Below are positions 8,313-19,521 of a stretch of DNA of 64,000 nt, piece by piece; the stretch's first letter is position 1; the number at the start of each line of letters is the position of its first letter. Source of the DNA: Hydrogenovibrio sp. 3SP14C1. GTDB lineage: Bacteria; Pseudomonadota; Gammaproteobacteria; Thiomicrospirales; Thiomicrospiraceae. The stretch lies in assembly GCF_029625905.1 (NCBI RefSeq), contig NZ_JARTLM010000009.1:56798-120797 (forward strand), in the 5' to 3' direction. The notes beneath the pieces were generated by a model. That model made no database searches, was not told the origin of the DNA, and was given only the letters and a program-made list of their open reading frames with translations. The translations under genes were made by a program, and so were the position numbers.

Positions 8313-8329
8313 TGGCATGTAAAGTGCTT
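8313..8329 (+). promoter_or_regulatory. Sigma-54 type promoter before the receptor gene
   Basis: TTGGCATGTAAAGTGCTT has GG and GC separated by 10 bases, with one departure (GTGC for TTGC) from the -12 box. It lies 37 bases before the ATG at 8367, leaving a short leader with a GGGGAAAAAG ribosome site. Confidence 0.6.
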
Positions 8330-8366
8330 CGTATATTCAAAATATTTTGATTGGGGAAAAAGATAC

Positions 8367-9602
8367 ATGTTGCAGGTAATGAAGCAATATTGGGCCGCTT
8401 GGCTAGTCACCATCGTAGGTGTCGCACTGACTTTTATTGAGATTCCATTTATTGGGGCAATTGTCGCGGTGTTGGTGTCTGTGACATGGACTCTGGTCGT
8501 GGCAAGAATTGCCAGGTTGGGAGACGCTGCTTCAAAGCCATCTTCGCAAGCCACGGCAACACCTGTTGTTACTTCTCAATCTGCTGATTTTGATGCAGCC
8601 GTGATTGATGATGCGCTTCAAGTGATTATGAATGACATTGATGCCGTCGTCGATCAAGAGGTGGACGTGGTTAGAGGTGAGTTGCTGCAGGTTAAAGAGC
8701 TAGTGGCAGAAGCTATCGAAACCTTAAGTGACAGTTTTTCTGGATTGCATTCTCAAACTCAATCGGAATATCAGCTGGTGGTTTCTCTGCTGGATAATCT
8801 CGGTGGTAGCGGTGAAGGGATGAGTATTCAAAAGTTCTCATCAGAAATTAAAGAAGTCTTAGGCTATCTTATTTCATTATTGAAAAAGTCCAGTCAGCGC
8901 AGTAATGAAACTGTTGGTAAGATTGACGATATGGTGGATCAGATTGAATCGATCTTCATTTTGTTGGCAGATGTAAAAGGCATTGCCGATCAAACCAACC
9001 TGTTAGCTTTGAACGCGGCAATTGAAGCCGCCAGAGCAGGGGAAGCAGGGCGTGGCTTTGCGGTGGTTGCCGATGAGGTTAGAAAGCTGTCCTTGAATTC
9101 AAACTTGCTGAACGAACAGATTCGTAACCAAGCCGAAAAAGCCAAACAAACGGTTGATCACGTGCGTCAATTGGTAAGCGATACCGCGGCGAAAGATATG
9201 GAAGAAGCTAATACATCTCAAGAACAAGTGACAGTTCTCGTTACTGACTTAGAAAGTATGAATAGTGGTATTTCTGATAAGCTCGGTGATGTATCAGGGA
9301 TTATTTCTGAAATTGAGGTCAGTGTGTCCAATGCCATGCGTTCATTGCAGTTTGAAGATATTGTTCGCCAATTGGTAGAACAAGTGCTTAACCATCTTGA
9401 AAATTTGAGCGGCTTCTCGCATAAAATTAATCACTTTATCGAAGAAAGTAAAAACGATCCTGTCAAGTCGGTTGCAGAACATAAAGAGCGCTTAGAAAGC
9501 TTTAGGCATACCATTCATCAGGAGCGTGAAGAGATTGAATCTAAGCGTATGAAACGAGTGTCATCTGAGTCGATGGATGAGGGTGATATTGACCTGTTCT
9601 AA
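8367..9602 (+). CDS. Methyl-accepting chemotaxis protein without a periplasmic sensor
   Basis: 411 residues. Two hydrophobic helices lie back to back at about residues 9-50 with only a few residues between them, so no periplasmic ligand domain exists. The cytoplasmic signalling hairpin carries the universal MCP tip motif ([19 protein letters not shown] and [15 protein letters not shown]). No HAMP domain or classical carboxy CheR-docking pentapeptide is evident. It must sense something in the membrane or cytoplasm, or signal through partners. It lies after cheRB but probably has its own sigma-54 promoter. A terminator follows. Confidence 0.9.
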   Translation: MLQVMKQYWAAWLVTIVGVALTFIEIPFIGAIVAVLVSVTWTLVVARIARLGDAASKPSSQATATPVVTSQSADFDAAVIDDALQVIMNDIDAVVDQEVDVVRGELLQVKELVAEAIETLSDSFSGLHSQTQSEYQLVVSLLDNLGGSGEGMSIQKFSSEIKEVLGYLISLLKKSSQRSNETVGKIDDMVDQIESIFILLADVKGIADQTNLLALNAAIEAARAGEAGRGFAVVADEVRKLSLNSNLLNEQIRNQAEKAKQTVDHVRQLVSDTAAKDMEEANTSQEQVTVLVTDLESMNSGISDKLGDVSGIISEIEVSVSNAMRSLQFEDIVRQLVEQVLNHLENLSGFSHKINHFIEESKNDPVKSVAEHKERLESFRHTIHQEREEIESKRMKRVSSESMDEGDIDLF

Positions 9603-9632
9603 AGCAATGGTAATGGAAAAATATTAAACTAT

Positions 9633-9662
9633 AAAAAAAGCACCGATAAGGTGCTTTTTTAT
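9633..9662. terminator. Bidirectional intrinsic terminator
   Basis: Stem AGCACC/GGTGCT (9639-9644, 9650-9655), loop GATAA, A-tract on the left and T-tract on the right, so it can serve the receptor gene on plus and the small membrane gene on minus. Confidence 0.9.
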
Positions 9663-9691
9663 TGGATTCTGAAAAGAAGAAAAAAGAAGCT

Positions 9692-9967
9692 TTAGGTCAT
9701 ATTGCCCATTTCACTGTTCCAGAAACTTCCAAATAATAAACTGAAAAGAATCCCTGTTCCAAAAACAATATACCAATAACGTCTCATTTTCGCAGCTTGC
9801 TGAGCGTCTTCTTCCGTCAAGTTGGCAGGCTGATCTTTGAAAAACACAATCATAAATCCGACTGCAGAGATGAATCCTGCAATGTTTGCAAGGTAGTGAA
9901 TACCTGTTACCATCGAACTGATACCCAGTGCCAGTATAATGGAGTAGGTAATAAGAATGTTTTTCAT
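9692..9967 (-). CDS. Small membrane protein of unknown function
   Basis: A 91-residue protein with hydrophobic helices at about residues 4-22, 26-44 and 66-84, and a short polar stretch (DQPANLTEEDAQQAAKMRR) between the second and third. I do not recognise a family. It is flanked by a bidirectional terminator and transcribed away from the yqfO-like gene, so it appears to be a single-gene unit. A purine-rich ribosome site (GGAGGC) precedes the ATG, supporting that it is real. Confidence 0.7.
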   Translation of the reverse strand: MKNILITYSIILALGISSMVTGIHYLANIAGFISAVGFMIVFFKDQPANLTEEDAQQAAKMRRYWYIVFGTGILFSLLFGSFWNSEMGNMT

Positions 9968-10035
9968 GATGCCTCCGTCTAACTTAATCTTCGTTGATGA
10001 AATGGCATTTATTCTAGTAGGTTTTAAGGATGAAT

Positions 10036-10362
10036 ATGTATAAATTCTGTTTTTTTGTTCCGGAATCTCACCTTGAGTCAGTCAAGTCAGCCGTTTTCGA
10101 AGCCGGGGCTGGCCGGATAGGTCATTATGATTGCTGTAGTTGGCAGATAAAGGGAATGGGGCAGTTTCGAGCCTTAGCTGGCAGCCAGCCTTATATTGGT
10201 CAGCAAGACAGCTTGGAAAAAGTAGAAGAATATCGAGTGGAAATGGTGGTGGAGAAAATAAAAATAAAAGCAGTGATGTCTGCGTTCTTAAAAGCCCATC
10301 CTTATGAAGAACCAGCCTTTGATGTAATGGCGTTAGTCGATGTTGATGCGTTGGTGCTCTAA
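10036..10362 (+). CDS. YqfO/NIF3-insert-like protein
   Basis: 108 residues resembling the ferredoxin-like domain inserted in NIF3/YqfO proteins and found free-standing in many Proteobacteria. Signatures are KFCFFVPESHLESVKSAVFEAGAGRIG, YDCCSWQIKGMGQF and KAHPYEEPAFDV. The fold is related to PII/CutA1 proteins; function is unknown, with metal or nucleotide binding suggested by the HPYEEPA motif. I start at the second ATG (10036) because AAGGA lies 5 bases before it, whereas the ATG at 10030 overlaps that ribosome site. Confidence 0.85.
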   Translation: MYKFCFFVPESHLESVKSAVFEAGAGRIGHYDCCSWQIKGMGQFRALAGSQPYIGQQDSLEKVEEYRVEMVVEKIKIKAVMSAFLKAHPYEEPAFDVMALVDVDALVL

Positions 10363-10446
10363 GTTATTCGGTAAAAAAGAAGAGGTAGAGATAAATTTTA
10401 TCTATACTGATAGATGAATTTTATATTAGAAAAGTATAATGTTGTT

Positions 10447-10538
10447 GGGTATACTAGTTGCAGTTGAGTCTTCAACTAATCCTCCCTTTGTATTGAATAA
10501 TACAGCCCGAGTACATGGATAGTACTTGGGCTTTTTTA
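10447..10538 (+). ncRNA. Candidate small RNA with CU-rich linker
   Basis: A perfect TATAAT (10435-10440) is followed by a region with no open frame and a strong terminator. Within it, AGTTGA-GTCT-TCAACT (10462-10477) makes a hairpin, AATCCTCCCTTTG (about 10478-10490) is a single-stranded CU-rich linker complementary to ribosome-binding sequences, and the terminator hairpin ends it. The -35 is poor (TAGATG-like). It could instead be the long 3' UTR of the gene ending at 10362. Confidence 0.4.
10504..10538 (+). terminator. Intrinsic terminator
   Basis: Stem AGCCCGAGTAC/GTACTTGGGCT (10504-10514, 10522-10532) with one G-T wobble, loop ATGGATA, then TTTTT. It lies about 140 bases after the nearest upstream gene, longer than usual for a gene-end terminator. 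Confidence 0.88.
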
Positions 10539-10541
10539 TTT

Positions 10542-11246
10542 CTATTGATCGCTGTCTTTGTCGACCTTGATAAGTTCGATGGTAAAGATCAACGTCTCAT
10601 TCGGTCCGATAACATCGCCCGCACCTTTAGAACCATAGCCTAAAGAAGGTGGCACGTAAATTTCCCATTTAGCACCAGGCTTCATTCGTTTGAGCGCTTC
10701 ACCCCAGCCGGTAATCACATCGCCCATTTGGAATTCAAGAGGAATGCCACGGCTATAAGAGCTATCAAATTCCGTCCCGTCGATTAATGTCCCACGATAG
10801 TTCGCGGTAATTTTGTCTTCCGCTGTAGGAGGTGTCCCTTTACCTTCCTTGATGATTTTGTACTGGAGGCCACTTTTGGCGGCATGTACATCGTCATTTT
10901 TTTTGTTTTGATTAAGGAAAGCTTCTCCTTTTTTTGCATTCAGCTCTGCTTGTTTTTTACGCGCTTCAGCTTGCTTTTGCATCACTTGCTGCTTCACTTG
11001 ATTAACGGCCTGTTTCATTTCCTCATCCGTTAAACGCAGTTTTTTGTTTTGAATGACGTCTTCCATGCCCTGAACCAGCGCAGGAATATCAATAGTGACA
11101 CCTTGCTTTTCAAAGTTTTTCGCCAGATCGGTTCCGAGCGTGTAGCTTGCTTTCTGATCCACTGTTTCTAGTTTAGCGTCCGCAGCAAAAACATGCGTTC
11201 CGTAAAGTGCAGTGATAAGAAAAGTCGCAAGAATGGTTTTTTTCAT
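10542..11246 (-). CDS. fkpA: FKBP-type peptidyl-prolyl isomerase (FkpA/Mip family)
   Basis: A periplasmic or surface proline isomerase and chaperone. Residues 1-21 form a signal peptide (basic start, hydrophobic core, cleavage near VFA-AD). An amino dimerisation domain (KASYTLGTDLAKNFEKQG to about residue 90) and a long charged helix rich in Gln/Lys (about 80-115) precede the FKBP domain (about 125-230): ITANYRGTLIDGTEFDSSY, VITGWGEALKRMKPG, YGSKGAGDVIGPNETL. The 234-residue length matches FkpA/Mip. It is downstream of trxB with a terminator-palindrome between, so it is probably transcribed separately. Confidence 0.94.
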   Translation of the reverse strand: MKKTILATFLITALYGTHVFAADAKLETVDQKASYTLGTDLAKNFEKQGVTIDIPALVQGMEDVIQNKKLRLTDEEMKQAVNQVKQQVMQKQAEARKKQAELNAKKGEAFLNQNKKNDDVHAAKSGLQYKIIKEGKGTPPTAEDKITANYRGTLIDGTEFDSSYSRGIPLEFQMGDVITGWGEALKRMKPGAKWEIYVPPSLGYGSKGAGDVIGPNETLIFTIELIKVDKDSDQ

Positions 11247-11287
11247 ATTATCCTCAAAAGTTAACAGTAACGACTGTAATTGATTCT

Positions 11288-11313
11288 AAAAACAGCCAGG
11301 CCTGGCTGTTTTT
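11288..11313. terminator. Palindromic terminator with CCAGGCCTGG core
   Basis: AAAAACAGCCAGG and its exact complement ending in TTTTT, between trxB and fkpA (both minus), so it ends trxB. Core at 11296-11305. The outer arms (CAGC/GCTG) differ from the cheW copy (CGAC/GTCG), while the 10-base core is identical. Confidence 0.9.
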
Positions 11314-11341
11314 AGCTAAAAGGTCAGCTTGAAGAAAAGGA

Positions 11342-12679
<1,338 letters not shown>

Positions 12680-15166
12680 ATGTCTTTTAAATCCTCAAAA
12701 TCGTCATCAATCAAAAATGAAGTAGAATCAACTGAGGCGAATGCGGAACCCAGATTTCACTGGTTGGTCAAAGATGCGATTTTGCTAGCGTGTATTGGGC
12801 TGGCTTTTTTCTTGTTTATCGTTTTGTTCAGTTATCATCCCGCGGACCCAGGGTTTGATACCGTTAACGATGGGCAAATGGCGAAAAACTATGGAGGAGA
12901 AACTGGTGCATGGGTTTCCTCCTTTATCTTGTATCTATTTGGATTGTTTGGGTTTTTAATTCCATTTGGTCTTCTGTTTGCCGGCATGGTGACATTGAAA
13001 ATCCGTGCAGGTTCAGAAACAGATTATCTGCATTTTGCCTTGAGCATGCTTGGGCTTTTATTGATGATTATGGCCGGCTCTGGATTGTCTTCTTTATACT
13101 TAGAACCCAATAACGTCTTGATTCACTTGCCTTATTCCGGTGGGGGTGTGTTGGGGTATGAGGTCAGCACGGCCTTGGTTGAAATGGTCGACTTATTAGG
13201 TGCAACCTTAATCTTGTTAGTCGTCTTTGCGATTGCCTTCAGTCTGCTAACCAGTTTTTCTTGGATTACCATTATTGATTACAGCGGCATGATGATTTGG
13301 AAACTAATCGATTATTTAATGGGGCAGTTACAAAACTTTAAAAACGATTATGAAACGAATAAACCACAAACTTCGTCAGCCCAACGTATTGAAAACAAAT
13401 CAACGCCTGCTATTTTAACGGCCTCGAATTCTGAAGAGCCAGGCAATAAGCGCAAAACGAAAGTACTTGAAGCGTTGGCCGAAAAAATGAAGTCTAAGAG
13501 TAAACTCAAAACAGAAGCGAACCATACTGGTACATCTTCCAGAGTAGAACCTCGTATTGCACTGGAACATGAGACAAAAAATACTGAAACGTCGGCCTCG
13601 ACAGCGGAGACAAAATCGGATGTTAAAGTCGGTAAACGCGCTTCGTCTAATAGTTTGATTCCAGTGATGGAATCGGGCGAGTTACCGAGTGTCGAATTAT
13701 TGAGCCCAGTGCCTGAATATGAAGAAGGGTTTTCTGATGATGAATTGACGGCGTTGTCTTTGTTGTTGGAGCAGCGCTTAAAAGAATTTGGGGTCACCGT
13801 GAAAGTTGAAGCCGTTCAGCCAGGGCCAGTGGTAACGCGTTTTGAAGTGTTGCCTGCCCCAGGGGTCAAGGTCAGTCAAATCAACAACCTCGCAAAAGAT
13901 TTGGCGCGCGTATTATCAGTTAAATCGGTTCGCGTGGTTGATGTCATTCCCGGTAAATCAGTCGTGGGTATTGAGATTCCGAATGACGAGCGAGAAATGG
14001 TCAGTTTCCGAGAAGTCATTTCTTCTGATGAATTTCAGAACTCTAAATCACCGCTAACGGTTGCCCTAGGGAAGGATATTGCCGGCAAAACGGTGGTGGC
14101 TGATATTGCCAAAATGCCGCATTTATTGGTGGCGGGGACAACGGGTTCCGGTAAGTCGGTTGGTGTGAATAGCATGATTTTAAGCTTGCTCTATAAGTGT
14201 ACGCCAGAAGAAGTCCGTCTGATTATGGTCGATCCGAAGATGTTGGAACTGTCGATTTATGAAGACATTCCACATCTGTTAACCCCTGTGGTCACAGATA
14301 TGTCGGAAGCGGCGAATGCTTTGCGCTGGAGTGTTTATGAGATGGATCGTCGTTATCAGTTAATGGCGAAACTAGGGGTGCGTAACATTGCCGGTTATAA
14401 CGCCAAAGTAAAGGCGGCGATTGATAAAGGCGAACCCTTGATTGACCCGCTTTATCAACAACCCGCAAACTTCGGACATGAATTAGGTGAGGAGCCACCG
14501 ACGCTGGAGCCGTTACCTTACATCGTGGTCGTGGTGGATGAGTTTGCTGATATGATTATGGTGGTCGGGAAAGAGGTCGAACAATTGATTGCCCGTATCG
14601 CGCAAAAAGCGCGTGCGGCGGGGATTCATTTGATTCTCGCGACTCAACGCCCATCGGTCAATGTCATTACCGGCTTGATTAAGGCGAATATTCCAACGCG
14701 TATCTCTTTTATGGTGAATACGAAAATTGACTCAAGAACCATTCTTGATCAAGGCGGTGCAGAACAATTACTTGGAATGGGGGATATGTTGTTTATGCCA
14801 CCAGGTACTGGAAGCCCGAAACGTGTTCACGGTGCGTTTGTGTCCGATGAAGAAGTGCATGCAGTGGCCGAGTTTGTGAAATCACAAGGTGAGCCACAAT
14901 ATCTGGAAAGCGTGACACAAGCCAATCAAATAGACAATAGTAATAAAACGTTGGAAGAAGATGCCGAGCAAGATATGCTTTACGACCAAATCGTAGCGTT
15001 TGTGGTTGATAACCAGCGTGTTTCCGTTTCATTGGTTCAAAGACAGTTTAAAATCGGTTATAACCGCGCGGCTAGAATTGTGGAAGCAATGGAGTCAGCC
15101 GGGGTGGTTTCACCTATGAAAGCGAATGGTAACCGAGATGTGCTGGCACCAAAATCCTCCGATTAA
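12680..15166 (+). CDS. ftsK: DNA translocase FtsK
   Basis: The septal DNA pump that clears chromosomes at division and activates XerCD at dif. 828 residues from the ATG. Four membrane helices lie in the first 200 residues (starting near DAILLACIGLAFF and WVSSFILYLFGLF). A variable charged linker runs to about residue 340, then the beta domain and a RecA-type motor with Walker A GTTGSGKS (about 485-492) and Walker B VVVVDEFADM. The last 65 residues are the winged-helix gamma domain (QDMLYDQIVAFVVDNQRVS) that reads KOPS. I prefer ATG 12680 over TTG 12581 because the upstream 33 residues are basic and unlike FtsK starts; this is not certain. lolA and rarA follow, a conserved ftsK-lolA-rarA-serS order. 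Confidence 0.95.
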   Translation: MSFKSSKSSSIKNEVESTEANAEPRFHWLVKDAILLACIGLAFFLFIVLFSYHPADPGFDTVNDGQMAKNYGGETGAWVSSFILYLFGLFGFLIPFGLLFAGMVTLKIRAGSETDYLHFALSMLGLLLMIMAGSGLSSLYLEPNNVLIHLPYSGGGVLGYEVSTALVEMVDLLGATLILLVVFAIAFSLLTSFSWITIIDYSGMMIWKLIDYLMGQLQNFKNDYETNKPQTSSAQRIENKSTPAILTASNSEEPGNKRKTKVLEALAEKMKSKSKLKTEANHTGTSSRVEPRIALEHETKNTETSASTAETKSDVKVGKRASSNSLIPVMESGELPSVELLSPVPEYEEGFSDDELTALSLLLEQRLKEFGVTVKVEAVQPGPVVTRFEVLPAPGVKVSQINNLAKDLARVLSVKSVRVVDVIPGKSVVGIEIPNDEREMVSFREVISSDEFQNSKSPLTVALGKDIAGKTVVADIAKMPHLLVAGTTGSGKSVGVNSMILSLLYKCTPEEVRLIMVDPKMLELSIYEDIPHLLTPVVTDMSEAANALRWSVYEMDRRYQLMAKLGVRNIAGYNAKVKAAIDKGEPLIDPLYQQPANFGHELGEEPPTLEPLPYIVVVVDEFADMIMVVGKEVEQLIARIAQKARAAGIHLILATQRPSVNVITGLIKANIPTRISFMVNTKIDSRTILDQGGAEQLLGMGDMLFMPPGTGSPKRVHGAFVSDEEVHAVAEFVKSQGEPQYLESVTQANQIDNSNKTLEEDAEQDMLYDQIVAFVVDNQRVSVSLVQRQFKIGYNRAARIVEAMESAGVVSPMKANGNRDVLAPKSSD

Positions 15167-15214
15167 AACGTATTAATGTTGAAATAATAACAACCAAATT
15201 TTTAGGAAAAATAT

Positions 15215-15868
15215 ATGCTTTTGAAAGCAACGTTTAACAAAATCATCTTAAGCTTGGGTATGGCTTGTGTATTGGTTTTGCCAGCAGTGTCATCCGCCAA
15301 TGAACGAGCGAATCTGTCTGACTTGAATGATTTTGTTGCTAACCTGAATACATTCAGTGCCAAGTTTGAACAAACCCAACCAGATGAAAGCTTGTTTGCT
15401 TTGAATCGTTCAACCGGATATTTTGCAATGAAACGCCCAGGTCACTTGCTTTGGGTTTATAAAAAGCCTGACCCTCAAAAAATCATTGCCGATGGTCGAA
15501 ACGTCTGGGTCTATGATGTCGATTTGGATCAAGCGACTGTTCGTGCCTTAGCCAATGTGGAAGCAGATTTTCCGTTGAGCTGGTTACTTTATAAAGAACC
15601 TTTGTCAGAACGCTTTAATATTATTCCCGGCTCGGTCAAAGATGGCGTGAGTTGGTATAATTTAACCCCGAAAGAAGGTACTTTTTTCCAAAGTCTGGAA
15701 GTGGCGATTGCGGATGGCAAGATGGTACAGATTTGGATGTATCAAAATGCCGATAACGTCACCAAAGTGGTGTTTGAAGATATTAAACAGAATCAACCGG
15801 TTCGCGACCAACAATTCGACTTTCAGCCGCCAAAAGGGGTGGATGTGATTGGTCAAGCTTTGCCATAG
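15215..15868 (+). CDS. lolA: Outer-membrane lipoprotein carrier LolA
   Basis: The periplasmic chaperone that ferries lipoproteins from LolCDE to LolB. 217 residues with a signal peptide (hydrophobic core IILSLGMACVLVLPAVSS, cleavage near SSA-NE). The mature part has the LolA signatures NTFSAKFEQT, GYFAMKRPGHLLWVYKKPDPQKIIADG and VWVYDVDLDQATV. It lies 48 bases after ftsK and 9 before rarA, in the typical gammaproteobacterial order. The MsrAB lipoprotein at 35-36 kb might be cargo if sorted outward. Confidence 0.95.
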   Translation: MLLKATFNKIILSLGMACVLVLPAVSSANERANLSDLNDFVANLNTFSAKFEQTQPDESLFALNRSTGYFAMKRPGHLLWVYKKPDPQKIIADGRNVWVYDVDLDQATVRALANVEADFPLSWLLYKEPLSERFNIIPGSVKDGVSWYNLTPKEGTFFQSLEVAIADGKMVQIWMYQNADNVTKVVFEDIKQNQPVRDQQFDFQPPKGVDVIGQALP

Positions 15869-15877
15869 AGAGATTGC

Positions 15878-17239
15878 ATGGAACACCAAGCTTACCAACC
15901 ATTATCGGATCGACTGCGCCCGCAAACGTTAGAAGGCTTTGTGGGGCAAACCCATTTGCTCGGCAAAGGGCGTGCCTTGTCTAAAATGTTTGAGTCCGGG
16001 CGGATGCACTCCATGATTTTCTGGGGGCCACCAGGCACGGGTAAAACCACTTTAGCAAGGTTGATTGCAAAACAGTCTGACTTACAGTTCCTGAATTTGT
16101 CGGCAGTGTTGGATGGCGTTAAAGAAGTTCGTGCAGCGGTTGAGCAAGCCAAACTGCATCGTCAGCAATTTCAGCAAGGCTCTTTACTGTTTGTAGACGA
16201 GGTGCATCGTTTCAACAAAGCCCAACAAGATGCGTTTTTACCCTTTGTGGAAGATGGCACGTTTATTTTTATTGGTGCCACCACCGAAAACCCGTCATTT
16301 GAATTAAACAACGCCTTGTTATCCCGCGCCAGAGTGTATGTTCTTCGTTCTTTGGATGAAGATGACTTGCAGCAGGTATTGAATCGAGCCACGGACCTGT
16401 TAAACCAAGAACTGTCGCAACCGCTCAGAATTGAACCGGATGCCCAAGCCGCATTGATTCAATTTTCCGACGGCGATGCGCGTCGTTTATTAAACTTACT
16501 GGAACAAGCCGTCGATTTTGCCGAAGTCATTCCTCGTGATGACTCTGATGCAGAAACGGACGAAAATCCGCCAGGCCTGGTCGTTTTAACGGTGGAGAAT
16601 TGTCGTGAAGTGATTCAAGGGGGCGTACGCCGATTTGATAAAGGCGGCGAAGCCTTTTATGATCAGATTTCTGCATTGCACAAATCCATTCGAGGCTCGG
16701 ATGCCAACGCGGCACTTTACTGGTTGACGCGTATGTTAGATGGTGGTGTGGACGCACGTTATCTAGCTCGTCGGTTGATTCGGATGGCGAGTGAAGATAT
16801 CGGTAATGCCGATATGCGCGCATTGGATGTCACTATCAACGCCGCAGAAGCTTATGAGCGTTTGGGCTCGCCCGAAGGCGATTTGGCGTTGGCACAGGCC
16901 GCGGTTTATTTAGCGGTGGCGCCCAAGTCGAATGCGGTTTATATGGCTTACAAAGCAGCTTTGAAAGACATTAAAGAGCATGGCTCTTATGAAGTGCCTT
17001 TACACTTGCGAAACGCTCCGACTAAATTGATGCAAAATTTAAGCTACGGAGAAGGCTATCGTTATGCGCATGATGAGCCGGAAGCCTATGCAGCCGGAGA
17101 AAGTTATTTCCCAGAAGAAATGTTGGAAAGAAATTACTATCAACCGGTTAATCGCGGGTTAGAAATTAAAATTGCCGATAAAATGCAGCGCCTAGCGCAA
17201 ATGGATGCGGTTTCGCCAATTAAACGGAGACAAGACTGA
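15878..17239 (+). CDS. rarA: Replication-associated recombination ATPase RarA (MgsA)
   Basis: An AAA+ ATPase related to clamp loaders, acting at stalled forks. 453 residues: PLSDRLRPQTLEGFVGQ near the start, Walker [10 protein letters not shown], Walker B LLFVDEVHRFNKAQQD, sensor 1 GATTENPSF, then the carboxy tetramerisation domain (SIRGSDANAALYWLTRMLDGG). Its stop codon overlaps the crcB start (ATGA-type overlap at 17239). It contains an in-frame copy of CCAGGCCTGG at 16571, encoding part of PPGLVV. Confidence 0.96.
   Translation: MEHQAYQPLSDRLRPQTLEGFVGQTHLLGKGRALSKMFESGRMHSMIFWGPPGTGKTTLARLIAKQSDLQFLNLSAVLDGVKEVRAAVEQAKLHRQQFQQGSLLFVDEVHRFNKAQQDAFLPFVEDGTFIFIGATTENPSFELNNALLSRARVYVLRSLDEDDLQQVLNRATDLLNQELSQPLRIEPDAQAALIQFSDGDARRLLNLLEQAVDFAEVIPRDDSDAETDENPPGLVVLTVENCREVIQGGVRRFDKGGEAFYDQISALHKSIRGSDANAALYWLTRMLDGGVDARYLARRLIRMASEDIGNADMRALDVTINAAEAYERLGSPEGDLALAQAAVYLAVAPKSNAVYMAYKAALKDIKEHGSYEVPLHLRNAPTKLMQNLSYGEGYRYAHDEPEAYAAGESYFPEEMLERNYYQPVNRGLEIKIADKMQRLAQMDAVSPIKRRQD
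16571..16580. repeat. CCAGGCCTGG copy inside rarA
   Basis: An exact 10-base copy inside coding sequence, in the frame reading P-G-L-V. The flank CGCC-core-TCG is only partly palindromic, though TCGTTTT follows as in the terminator copies. Confidence 0.9.
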
Positions 17240-17637
17240 TGCAGTCCTTTCACTTTTTACAACTCATTGCCGTCGGTTTCGGCGGGGCGCTCGGTGCCAT
17301 GGCGCGCTTTATGTTGTCGAATCAGGTGTATGCCTGGTGGGGGCGAGACTTTGCCTGGGGAACCTTAGCGGTGAACTTCATCGGTTCTTTTGCGATCGGG
17401 TTTTTAATGATTTTGATGATCGATAAGTTTCATGCTTCGGTTGAAATGCGATCTTTCTTAATTGTTGGGTTTCTAGGCGCTTTCACCACCTTCTCGACGT
17501 TTTCATTTGAAACCTACTCCTTTTTGCAAACCGGTGAAATTACTAAAGCTATGCTGAATATCGGTGTGAGTGTGCTTTCTGGGTTATTTGCGGTTTGGTT
17601 TGGTATTTGGGCTGGTAAACAAATTTTCAGTCCGTAA
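17239..17637 (+). CDS. crcB: Fluoride channel CrcB/Fluc
   Basis: A small inner-membrane fluoride exporter. 132 residues with four helices and the family motifs GGALGAMARFMLS, WGTLAVNFIGSFAIGFL and GFLGAFTTFSTFSFE (the aromatic box region). It begins within the rarA stop codon, so it is translationally coupled; no room exists for a crcB fluoride riboswitch directly upstream, implying constitutive expression with rarA. Confidence 0.95.
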   Translation: MQSFHFLQLIAVGFGGALGAMARFMLSNQVYAWWGRDFAWGTLAVNFIGSFAIGFLMILMIDKFHASVEMRSFLIVGFLGAFTTFSTFSFETYSFLQTGEITKAMLNIGVSVLSGLFAVWFGIWAGKQIFSP

Positions 17638-17699
17638 AATAAACCCTATTTTAACGCTTTGGTTATATCGTAAGCCAAAGTGACAGAGTTATTATTTAA

Positions 17700-18998
<1,299 letters not shown>

Positions 18999-19025
18999 TT
19001 TTCATACCCTGTTTGCTACGCTTTC

Positions 19026-19051
19026 AAAAACCACCAGGCCTGGTGGTTTTT
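19026..19051 (+). terminator. Palindromic terminator with CCAGGCCTGG core
   Basis: AAAAACCACCAGG and its complement, running into TTTTTT, just after serS. Core at 19034-19043. The outer arm here is CCA/TGG. Confidence 0.92.
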
Positions 19052-19174
19052 TCGTTTAAATGCTAAGTTTTTGATTCCTAAGCGCTTAATGAATAATCGT
19101 CTTCTGCTTCAGGATCGATTAAAAAATAAATGAACGATTGCTTGAATTTTTTTTGTAAAAAAACCGGGAAAGGC

Positions 19175-19202
19175 TTGCAATTATATGGGAGGGCTCTATA
19201 AT
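19175..19202 (+). promoter_or_regulatory. Sigma-70 promoter of tRNA-Ser
   Basis: TTGCAA (19175-19180), 16 bases, then TATAAT (19197-19202), placing the start a few bases before the tRNA. Confidence 0.8.
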
Positions 19203-19215
19203 ACGCACCTGTTCC

Positions 19216-19306
19216 GGTGGACTGGCTGAGTGGTTGAAGGCGGCGGTCTTGAAAACCGTTGTAGGTTTGTAGCCTACCTGGGGTTCGAATCCCTAGTCCA
19301 CCGCCA
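19216..19306 (+). tRNA. tRNA-Ser (anticodon UGA)
   Basis: 91 bases with a GGTGGAC/GTCCACC acceptor stem, G discriminator and encoded CCA, the D arm TGGCTGAGTGG, the anticodon loop CTTGAAA (UGA) and the long class II variable arm typical of serine tRNAs. GGTTCGAATC forms the T arm. Confidence 0.97.
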
Positions 19307-19392
19307 TTATTTCAAAAGTAGATTTGTTATTGATTCAAGTTCTGCTTTTAAAATTGCGTTAGGAATAAAAGAAAAAACAAGCAGTAATTTGC

Positions 19393-19421
19393 TTGACAAT
19401 AAGCCTTTAACTCCCTAGAAT
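19393..19421 (+). promoter_or_regulatory. Sigma-70 promoter of tRNA-Arg
   Basis: TTGACA (19393-19398), 17 bases, TAGAAT (19416-19421): a near-consensus promoter, so this tRNA is transcribed independently of tRNA-Ser. Confidence 0.85.
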
Positions 19422-19437
19422 ACGCACTTCACAAAAT

Positions 19438-19514
19438 GCGCCCGTAGCTCAACTGGATAGAGTACTCGGCTACGAACCGAGCGGTTAGGGGTTCGACTCC
19501 CTTCGGGCGCACCA
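19438..19514 (+). tRNA. tRNA-Arg (anticodon ACG)
   Basis: 77 bases: GCGCCCG/CGGGCGC acceptor stem, A discriminator, encoded CCA, anticodon loop CTACGAA (ACG, normally edited to ICG by TadA), and GGTTCGACTCC T arm. A terminator follows. Confidence 0.97.
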
Positions 19515-19521
19515 TTATTCC

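Noticed and set aside
13348-13797. A 149-codon open frame antisense to ftsK
   Set aside because: It lies wholly within the ftsK linker coding region, has no ribosome site and shows the low-complexity composition expected of the complementary strand.
17205-17426. A 73-codon open frame overlapping the rarA-crcB junction
   Set aside because: It is a shifted-frame shadow of crcB, which has the correct family motifs and a coupled start.
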